The notes under the pieces are model-generated. The model saw nothing but the letters and a program-made list of their open reading frames with translations. It made no database searches and was not told the DNA's origin. This document shows positions 56,457-64,000 of a stretch of 64,000 nucleotides of DNA, piece by piece. The DNA comes from Pyropia haitanensis. Taxonomy: Eukaryota > Rhodophyta > Bangiophyceae > Bangiales > Bangiaceae. Numbering within the stretch: the first letter of the stretch is position 1; each line of letters starts with the position of its first letter. The stretch lies in assembly GCA_008729055.1 (NCBI GenBank), contig SDUX01000007.1, positions 3,540,090 to 3,604,089 on the forward strand, written 5' to 3'. The position numbers and the translations under genes are program-made.

Positions 56457-57294
56457 ATGGTCGCCTTCCCCCCCCAACGGGGGAGCCACCCCCCCCTCCC
56501 CCCCCGCCGAGGTCCCCCCGGCTGACCTCCTCGCCGTCTGGCTCGCCGGCCGCCGCGCGCTCCTCGCGCGCCCCCCCGTGCAGCGGCGGGTGAGCGACGC
56601 GGCCGCCGCCGCCGCCGCCGCCGTTGCCGCCGTCGCCGCCGCGGACGCGGCCGCCGTCGCGGCCACCGCCGCCGCGTCGGGGTGGAGTCGGGCGGATGGG
56701 GGTGGCGGCGGAGGTGGGGGGGGTGGGGGGACGGAGGCTGGCGGGGAGGGGGGTGAGTGTGGGTGTGGGGGTGGCGCGGTCGAGGGGGTGCTGGGGGGGA
56801 GAGGGGAAGACGCTGCCCAGAGGGCGACGCGACGGCATACGTGGGGGGGGACGAGGGGGGGGGAGGGTGGGGAGAGGAGTGGGGGGGGATCGGCTCGTGG
56901 GCGTCGGGCTCGAGCAGCACCGCCGATAGTGACGGCGGCGGCGACGCGGGCGGTGGCGGCGGCGGCGGCGGTGGCAGCGATGCCGACGAGGCCACCACGG
57001 ACGACGACGATGGCGCCGGCCGTGGCGACCATGACGACCATGACGACGCCGGGAGTGGCGACGCGGGCAGTGGCGTCACGGGCAGCGTCGACGCCGCGAG
57101 CGGCGACGCCCACAAGGACGACGACGATGACGGCGGCGACGGCTCTGCCGGCCGCGTCGGCCGCATCGGCCGCGACGGTGCCGCCGCCGGCGCGGCGAGC
57201 CCGATGGACGTTGCCGGCGTGGGCGTCGCGAGCACCATTGACGCGGGCGACAGCGTCGACGGGAGCAGCTGCTGGGACCCGCGGTGCGACCGCA

Positions 57295-57339
<45 letters not shown>

Positions 57340-57614
57340 TCAGCAACCGTGGCAGCAGCGGCAGCGCCGACGATCCGCCGCCACCGGCGGTGGCGGCGAC
57401 GGCGGCGGGCGTGGCGGCGGCGGGCGTGCGGCGGCGGCGCGACTCGCCGCCGCTGCCGCCGGCGACCTCGTCGGCCGCCGGTAGCGGCGGCGGCGGCGGC
57501 GGCCGCGTCGGCGGGCTGCTCGCCGACGTGGCCGCGGCGGGCAGCCCGGTGCGCGCGGCCATCCGGCGGCTCCTCGACGGCGCGGCGGCCATGGCAGGGG
57601 GCGGTGGCGCCTCT

Positions 57615-57646
<32 letters not shown>

Positions 57647-60600
57647 AGCCGCCGCTGCCACCGGTACAGCCCGCAGCGGTGGAGGCGGTGATGGTGGCGG
57701 TGGCGGTGGCGGTGGCGGTGGCGGCGACGGCAGCGGCGACGGCGGCGGCGGTGGGGTCGGCCAGTCGACGCCAGCGCGGGTGCCCGCGACCCCCCCGACC
57801 CGGCCTGACGCGGGCGGGTCGGCCGCGGCGGTGACGCCGCCGTCGCCGCACGACGCGGCCGACGAGTGCCGCCGCATCCGCGACCTAGCCGCCGGTCCGG
57901 ACGGCGCGGGGGGGCTGTCGCTCGGCGGCATCTCGCTGCTTGGCGGCGACGGGTGGCGAGAGGAGGCGGCGACGACGGCGGCGGTGACAGCCGCTGCTGG
58001 CCCTGTCCCCGCCGAGGCGGCGCCTGTCTTTGGGGGCCCGGCCGCTGCCGCGACGCGGCATGCCGGGTCGGTCGCTGGCGGGACCGCCGCAGCGGCAACG
58101 CCCGCGGCATCGAGCGTCGTCACCCCCACCGTAGCCGCTCCCACCGCGGGCGCCACAGCCGCCGCGGCTGCCGCGGCCGCCGCGGCGGCCGCGGCTGCCC
58201 AAGGCGCTGCGGCCACGGCGGGCACTGAGGGCGGGTCGGCCACGGCGCTGTCCGTTCCCCCTCCGCCCCCTCCACCACCGCCGCCCGCGCCCCTCGCGGC
58301 GGCGGCGGCGGCGGCCGCCCCCGACGCGGCCACGGAGGCAGCGGGAGCCACCCCTATTACCCCCGCCAAGGCGGCGGTGGCGGCAGGGGGCGGCGCGGCC
58401 ACGGCGGCCGTCACCCCCCCCCCCCACCCCCGGCTGCCGGCGCCCGCGCAACGACGGCGGCGCTGCTCCCCCGACCGCTACTTCCGCACGACACGTCCGC
58501 GTCGACCACCTCGTCGGCCAGCGGCACGTCCATCCCGCCGCCCCAGTCACCCACCTACACCGACGCTGGCGGGGCGGCGGCGGCCGCGCTGCTCACCGCC
58601 GCCGCGTCGGTGCCGGCGCTGCGGGCGGTGCCCGCGGGCGCGGCCGCCACGGGCAGCGCCAGCGCCACGGCAGAGCCCCTCGGCGGCGTCCCGGCGGTGC
58701 GGACCCTCTCCTCCCCCTGGGTGCCGTCGCCGCTGGCCGCGGCGGCGGCGGCGCGGACGCCGACGGGGGCGTCCCCCCCCCCCCCCGTTTCCCCCCCCCC
58801 CCCCCCCCACCTACACCTCCCCTCATCCGTGCCCCCACTGCGTGTGCCCGCCCGCGGCGCACACGCTGCTCCAACCGCCGGGCCGGTCCCGGGGTGGTGG
58901 TGCCGCCGCCGCCGCCGGCGCGGCGGCGGTCGGCGGCCGCGGCGGCCTCACCGCCGACGCGGCGACCGCGCTGCGGCTGGCGGTACTGTCGGCGCACAGC
59001 GCGGCGCTGGCGGCAACGACGCGCGCGGGCGCCGCGGCGGCGGTCGCGGCCACCGCCAGCGCCGAGCGCGACGCGGTCGTTGCCGCGGCGGCCGCCGCGG
59101 CGACCGCCCGTGCGCGCGGCGCCGCGGCGGGGTGGCCGTCGCCGTGTGGGCGCGCAACGTGCCGCCATGGGGGGGGGGTTGGCCGCCCCGGGGGGGCGGC
59201 TGCCGCCTCGCCGCCGCCGCCGCGCCGCCGCCGCGCGACGCTGGGGGGGGACGAGCTGGCCGCGGCGGCGTCGAGCCTGGCGTCGGCTACGGGCGACGTG
59301 GACGTGTCGTCGACGGTGGGGTGGCGGCGGCGGCGGCGGTCCGAAGCGCCCGCGGATGGGGGTGGCCGCAGCGGGGAGGGGGGCGGCGGCGGCGGCGGTG
59401 GTGGTGGTGGCGGCGGCGGCGGCGGCGGCTCTGTGCGCCGCGTCTCCTTGCGGCTGGGTTGTCTGGCGCGTGGCGCGCTGCGCGGGCGCGGCGCCGGCGG
59501 CGGTGGCGGTGGGGGTGGCGGCGGCGGCGGCGTCTTTTTTGCTGGTGGCATCCTCCGCCGCACCCCCGGCGGCGCCGTCACCATCCGCGGGTGGGAGGAG
59601 GTCGAGGCGGAGGAGGAGGAGGCAGAGGCCGCCGCCGCTGAGGCGTCGGCCGCGGCCGCCTCCGCCGCGGCGGCGGCCGCCGCGGCCACCGCGGCCGCCA
59701 CGCCCGCCGACGCGGACGCAGCAAGCGCGGCCGCGGCCGCCGCCGCCGTGCACGGTGACGGCCCGCCCGTGGCAGCCGGCGGCGGCGACAGCGGCGCCGC
59801 GAGCGCCAGCAGCACCAGCGACAATGGCGCTGGCAACCGCAGCAGCGCTGGCATGGGCGGCAGCGGCGCCACCGCCGCCGCCGCTGACGCCGCCGCCGCC
59901 GCCACCGCCGCCGCCGGCCGCGGCGGCGGCGGCGCCGAGCCGCCCGCCGACGCGGCGGGCGCGGCGGCGCAGGCGCAGCTGTGGCGGGCGGCCGCGACCG
60001 CGCTGCGCGGGCGCGCCGACGCGCTCGCCGCCCGCGCGGCGGTGGCCGAGGCGCGGCTCCGTGCCGCCGCGACGGCGGCGGCGGTCGCCAAGCGCGCGGC
60101 GGTGGGGGGCGGGTTGGGTGAGGGCGGCGGCGGCGGCGGCGGGCGGGGCGGCGGCGGGGTGGGCGGTGGCGGCGTGGCCGCCTGGGGAGCGCTCGACACG
60201 GTGTGGGAGGGCGCGGAGGAGGGGGGGTGGGGCGGGGGGGGGGGGGGTTGGCCGACCGGGGGGGGCGGGCGACCGCCTCGCGCGGCTCGCTGTGAGGGAC
60301 GAGGGCGGCGGGGACGGAGCGGGTGGACGGCCGACCCAACGGGCGTGGGCGGCGCCCGCGGGTGCGGGTGGCGCCGTGGGGACTCGGCGGGCCCCGCCGC
60401 CGCCGGCGGCAGCCGCCGCGCCGCCCGCCGGGCGTGCGCCGCCGGCGCGGGCGGCCCGCGCCGCGGCGGCCGAGTGGCGGCCGCCGCGGCGGGGCGCCGC
60501 GGCCGCCGCGCTGCCGCGCGCCGCCGCGCGCCGCCGCGGTCGCCGGCGGTGCCGTGGCGCTGGCCGCCGCGGCCCGTGTCGGCCGCGGCCGGGGGGGGGG

Positions 60601-60781
60601 GGGGGGGGGGGGGGCGCCGCCGCCGCCGCCGCCGCCGCCGCTGGTGGCAGCCCGCGGTCGCCACCGCCGTCCCCGCCGCGTCGCGTGCGGCGCGGCCGCG
60701 GCCGCGGCCGCGGCCACGGCGGCGGCGCGGGGCGCGCCGGGTGGGACGGGCAGCCGCGAAAGCAAGGGCGCGCAGAATTGA
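56457..60781 (+). CDS. Large low-complexity protein of unknown function, reading frame fragmented at homopolymers
   Basis: Not recognised. A chain of plus-strand frames shows protein-like, high-GC3 sequence between C- or G-runs. It may start at ATG 56457 (MVAFPPQRG), then VPPADLLAVWLAGRRALLARPP, then an acidic stretch around 57,000-57,140 (GDHDDHDDAGSGDAGSGVTG) and ADECRRIRDLAAGPDGAGG, then shifts near 58,417 and 58,790. It continues TADAATALRLAVLSAHSAAL, ATGDVDVSSTVGWRRRRRSE, VFFAGGILRRTPGGAVTIRG and an Ala-rich probable coiled coil at about 59,970-60,100 (AQLWRAAATALRGRADALAA). Ala and Gly dominate. Minus-strand frames are also open, so strand is a judgement based on the more varied plus-strand peptides. 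Both ends are guesses, and it may be more than one gene. Confidence 0.35.
60555..60720 (+). repeat. Copy 1 of a 160-bp dispersed direct repeat
   Basis: Begins TGGCGCTGGCCGCCGCGG, then a G-run of about 23 bases, a GCC tract, GGTGGCAGCCCGCGGTCGCC, and ends in GCGGCCGC repeats. It is nearly identical to 63,483-63,642, including outside the simple tracts. The frame giving PLVAARGRHRRPRRVACGAA is open in both copies. Confidence 0.85.
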
Positions 60782-60950
60782 GTTACGAGCCGGGCCTCGT
60801 CGGCGAGGCGGAGGTGTTCGTCCCCCCCCCCCCCGCTTCCCCTCGCCACTCTCCCCTCTCTCCACCCACCCCCCCCCCCCCCCCCCCGCCCCCCCTTCTT
60901 CATACACAAACTAGATTCGAGCTCCCACCCCCTCCTCCCCCCCCCCCCGG

Positions 60951-61682
60951 TTATACAAGCAAGAAGAGCAGCAGGTGGATGAGCAGCAGCCCCGCCAGGA
61001 CCGCCGCGACAATGCCGAGCGGCTCAAACCAGCGGCGCGTCAGCACCGCAATCTCGCGGACGCACCCGCGCCCGCCCGCCGCGCTGCCGCCGACGCACGG
61101 CGCGCAGACGCGGCGGTCGGCGGCGGTGCAGCCGCCCGCCGACGCCGCCGCCGGCGAGCACGCCTCGCAGTCGTCGTTGCGGTAGCCGCGGCAGCCGAGG
61201 GACCGCTCCACGAGGCACACGTCGGCCGGCACCGCGGCGACCGACTGCGCCCACGCGTCTGCCCAGTAGGCGTCGACGGCGGAGCGGAGCGGCACGGCCG
61301 CGACGAGGAGGGAGCTGACGGCGAGAAATACAATGAGCACGAACGCGATAAACTGGAACGTCATCACCACAATGGCAAAGGCGGTGCTGATGCGGCGGGC
61401 GGAGAGGAAGACGCCAAAGGCAACGTAGAGGAGGGCGAGCGCGACGCCGAGGCACACGCCGAGGATGCCCAGCTTGAGCGCCGAGTCAAAAAAGGAGGGG
61501 CCATCGTAGACGAGCGGCAGCGCCGCGCTGTTGACCTTGACCACGTTGTACACGGACGTGGCGACGAGCGTGAGGGAGAGGGTGAGGAGGAGAACGGAGA
61601 AGATGCCGTGGAGGACAAGTTCCACGTTCTTGGACCGGTCCTCAATCCCGCGCGCGCCGCCAGACTCATAGCCGCGGGCCAT
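60951..61682 (-). CDS. Tetraspanin-like four-helix membrane protein
   Basis: 243 residues from ATG at 61682 (MARGYESGG). Four hydrophobic helices are evident: VLHGIFSVLLLTLSLTLVAT, LKLGILGVCLGVALALLYVA, TAFAIVVMTFQFIAFVLIVF and EPLGIVAAVLAGLLLIHLLL. Helices three and four are separated by a large loop with eight cysteines (VCLVERSLGCRGYRNDDCEAC, GGCTAADRRVCAPC, RGC), as in a tetraspanin large extracellular loop. The signature CCG is absent, so family membership is by topology and cysteine-rich loop rather than motif. The frame is open upstream but lacks another ATG. No introns. Likely in plasma or vesicle membrane; function unknown. Confidence 0.7.
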   Translation of the reverse strand: MARGYESGGARGIEDRSKNVELVLHGIFSVLLLTLSLTLVATSVYNVVKVNSAALPLVYDGPSFFDSALKLGILGVCLGVALALLYVAFGVFLSARRISTAFAIVVMTFQFIAFVLIVFLAVSSLLVAAVPLRSAVDAYWADAWAQSVAAVPADVCLVERSLGCRGYRNDDCEACSPAAASAGGCTAADRRVCAPCVGGSAAGGRGCVREIAVLTRRWFEPLGIVAAVLAGLLLIHLLLFLLV

Positions 61683-63482
61683 CCCCAGCAGCGGTTGGAC
61701 AAGATGGACGAGGGAGGAAGGGGAGGGGGGGGGGTGGTGCGGACAGGCTTGCGGGGTGGTAGGCGGCAGTGCGGGGGCGGCCAGCCGGAACCAACCACCC
61801 CCCCGCAGCACGACCCGCGGTCGCCGCAGCTCCCTCCCAAACGGTCGCGGGCACACCACCCAGCACCGGGTGCGCCACCCCGCCACGCAGGGCGGCCGCC
61901 CCCGCCGGCGTCCACACCGAGCGAGGGCGGTTGGTGAGCGGGCAGAGGGCGGGCGCGCGGGCGTCGGCGGGACGCGCGGCCGCGGCGGGGGGGGGGGGGG
62001 GGCGAGCGAGCGGCACAGCCGCGGCGGCGGCGTGCGCGCAGCGGCACGCGCGCGCGCCCGACTGGCGGCGCGGCCGCGGCGGTCAGCGAGGCGGACGACG
62101 CAGCCCGCCCACACCGCCGCGGCGGGGGCCGGTTGGCAGCCGGGTGGTCGCCACGGCCGCCGCGGCGGCGGCACGCGCGGCGGCGACACGGGCGCGGGGG
62201 GGCGTGCGCGCGGGCGGAGGGGAGGGGGAGGGGGGGGGGGCGCGTCGCGGCGGCGGCGGCGGCGGCGCCACGCGCAGCGGGCGGGGCGACCGCCGCGGGG
62301 GGGGAGACGGCACTTGCCGGCGGCCGCCCCCACACCCCATGAGACGTTGACCGCGTGCCGGCACAGATAGCAGCGCGGGGGGGTGCGTCAACGCCCACGT
62401 CCAGCGTGGGGGGGCAGGCCGGCACGCGTGTACAAACGCGTGAGGTGCGCGCGCCGGGTGCTGGCGGCTTGGTGCGCGCTCCCCACTCTGTTGGGGGGGG
62501 GGGGGAGGGAGGGAGGGAGCAGGCGCGGCAGGGCGACCCCGTTGCTTCCCCGTCGCGCAGTCGCGCACGCCCAGGGCACCACAGCGTGCACTGGTGCGCG
62601 TGCGCTGCGTGAGAGCACCCGCCGCAACCATTGGTCTCTGCTAGTGGTGGTGGCGTGCTCTACAAAGTCATGCACCCCCCCCCCCCTCACCCCCGCTGCC
62701 CCCTCCATATCCATCCAACGCCCAGCTGGCAGGTCCCTTGTCTCGAAACGCGACGGCGGAGAGAGCACCGGGAACGGCGGCAACAAGGGCGCCGTCTCCC
62801 GTTTGCAGCGGCTATGGAGATGGGGGGGGGGGGGGAGGGGGGGGGGGGTGGGTGGCGCCACGGCTGCGGCCGTTACAGGGCCGTCAGCCACCTGGCGCAG
62901 CGGGGAAGGGAGAGGGGAAGGCACGCCCGAACAGCACGGAGGAGGGGGGAGGGGCGGGCGGGAGCGCTGCGGGACCGCAGCCAGCGCCCACCGCTTGGAC
63001 GACCTCCGCCCGCGGTGCGCGCGGCGGCGCGCGGGGCGAGGCTCCGCCGGCCGGCGCGCGCGAGGAGCTTGCCGCCACCGTTTCTTGTGTCTCTTTTGTT
63101 CGTCGTGTGTGCTGCTGCCACCGCTCCGCGCCGCCGACGCGAAGCTGTCCGCTCTGACAGGGACCGGGTCGGGGGGGCGGCCGCGCAGCGGTGGGCGACC
63201 GCGCGGGGCGCCGCCGCCTCGCCGAGGCGAGGCGGTGACGGCGGCGGTGGTCTGCCCATTGGCCGCGCCGCCGCCGCCTGTCGCGGCGTGAGCGCCGGTA
63301 TCCGCCACACGTAGACGGTGGCGGTCCCGCGCAGCCGCGACAGCCGACCGGCGGCGGTGGCCGCCGCTCCGTGCTCCACCGGCGGGGCCGCGTGGCGGCG
63401 GGTGAGCGCACCGCAGAATGAGAAAATACAGACAACCGCTCCAAGAATTGAACGTGACTTTGCTCAATCACATTCAAGGACA
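61683..63482. other. Region between tetraspanin-like and GNAT genes
   Basis: About 1.8 kb, divergent promoter area. It contains G-runs (for example 61,989-62,002, 62,493-62,504 and 62,823-62,849) and Arg/Gly-coding frames on both strands, but no recognisable domain or RNA gene. Confidence 0.4.
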
Positions 63483-63519
63483 TGGCGCTGGCCGCCGCGG
63501 TCCGTCCCGGCCGCGGCCA

Positions 63520-63550
<31 letters not shown>

Positions 63551-63642
63551 CCGCCGCCGCCGTCGCCGCTGGTGGCAGCCCGCGGTCGCCACCGCCGTCC
63601 CCGCCGCGTCGCGTGCGGCGCGGCCGCGGCCGCGGCCACGGC
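63483..63642 (+). repeat. Copy 2 of the 160-bp dispersed direct repeat
   Basis: Same order of parts as 60,555-60,720, about 2.9 kb downstream and in the same orientation: GGCGCTGGCC start, G-run of about 26 bases, GCC tract, GGTGGCAGCCCGCGGTCGCC and GCGGCCGC end. It lies just upstream of the GNAT start, so it was probably copied into this promoter region. Confidence 0.85.
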
Positions 63643-63724
63643 AACCCTGAACTGCACTCTACATTGATGGCTGTCTGCCTCCGAGCGTCCCACGCTCGCG
63701 CCGCGCCGGACTTTGCTCCTGAAC

Positions 63725-63897
63725 ATGCCGCACGCCGCCTCCCCCCCCGGCATCACCATCCGCCCGGCGGTGGAAGCCGACCATGGCGCCATCGAAGACC
63801 TAGCCGACACGATCGGTGCGCCAGTAGGCCTCCCCTCACCCGCAGCATGGGCCGCCACGGCCATGCAGGACACGCTCGTTGCGGCTGTCGCTGCGGA

Positions 63898-63930
<33 letters not shown>

Positions 63931-64000
63931 TGATGGGGAGGAGCCACCAGACGCCGTCGGTGCACCCGCCCCGAGCGGCACCGTCGTGGCCTACTTGTGG
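63725..64000 (+). CDS. GNAT-family N-acetyltransferase, N-terminal part (cut by window end)
   Basis: ATG 63725 opens a frame that runs off the window, 92 residues so far. ITIRPAVEADHGAIEDLADT is the typical first strand and helix of GNAT acetyltransferases (IRPA-x-x-x-D-x-x-x-I). The last visible residues, GTVVAYLW, fit the start of the next strand (GxxVGYL). A GCC-coded Ala tract (about 63,900-63,930) is inserted between them. The acetyl-CoA-binding motif would lie beyond the window, so substrate and completeness cannot be judged. Confidence 0.6.

Noticed and set aside
55164..58414. Very long minus-strand Ala/Pro/Arg frames as the real gene at 55-58 kb
   Set aside because: They consist of simple repeats nearly throughout, whereas plus-strand frames carry more varied sequence; strand is still not certain.
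1..64000. CRISPR arrays, operons or bacterial ribosome-binding sites
   Set aside because: Spliceosomal introns and eukaryotic gene families show this is nuclear eukaryotic DNA; no regular spaced repeats of CRISPR type were seen.

Overview
This 64 kb window is nuclear DNA from a eukaryote. It is very GC-rich, with long G, C and GGC/GCC runs. It encodes eukaryotic-type proteins: a Prp43/DHX15 helicase, WDR33/Pfs2, NOG1, ribosomal protein L35/uL29, VPS28, a tetraspanin-like protein and an NADP-isocitrate dehydrogenase with a targeting presequence. Most genes look intronless. Three have short GT-AG introns that can be placed to the base (L35 with three, isocitrate dehydrogenase with five, a glutamate-receptor-like channel with two). 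High GC, few introns and a tRNA-Asp gene interrupted in its T-loop (ectopic tRNA introns are known from the red alga Cyanidioschyzon) best fit a red alga, perhaps of the Porphyra/Pyropia group. This assignment is inference.

Layout. 0-17 kb: DHX15-like helicase (+), MFS transporter (+), class B DnaJ (-), cofactor-independent phosphoglycerate mutase (+), WDR33/Pfs2 (-). 17-30 kb: ribonucleotide reductase large subunit (-), divergent from an MRS2/CorA Mg2+ channel (+); tRNA-Asp (-); RING-H2 protein (+). 30-39.5 kb: NOG1 (+), RPL35 (+), TsaE (-), glutamate-receptor-like channel (-). 40-41 kb: a foldback repeat. 42.8-53 kb: an ERI1-like exonuclease fused to RRMs (+), a Spondin_N secreted protein (+), VPS28 (+), NADP-isocitrate dehydrogenase (-). 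53.4-54.7 kb: a non-autonomous DNA transposon with terminal inverted repeats and TA flanks. 55-64 kb: a large low-complexity ORF region (+), a tetraspanin-like gene (-) and the start of a GNAT acetyltransferase (+, cut by the window edge).

The genes are independent housekeeping and membrane genes without operon logic. A loose theme is RNA and ribosome metabolism (DHX15, WDR33, NOG1, RPL35, TsaE, tRNA-Asp, the exonuclease-RRM protein).

Several reading frames break inside G or C homopolymers. In each of the five clear cases the shift is explained by one missing base, which suggests systematic homopolymer under-calling rather than pseudogenes. The most interesting signals are the T-loop-interrupted tRNA-Asp, the glutamate-receptor-like channel, the exonuclease-qRRM fusion with a degenerate ExoIII motif, the TIR element at 53.4-54.7 kb and a 115-nt imperfect hairpin at 36.1 kb.
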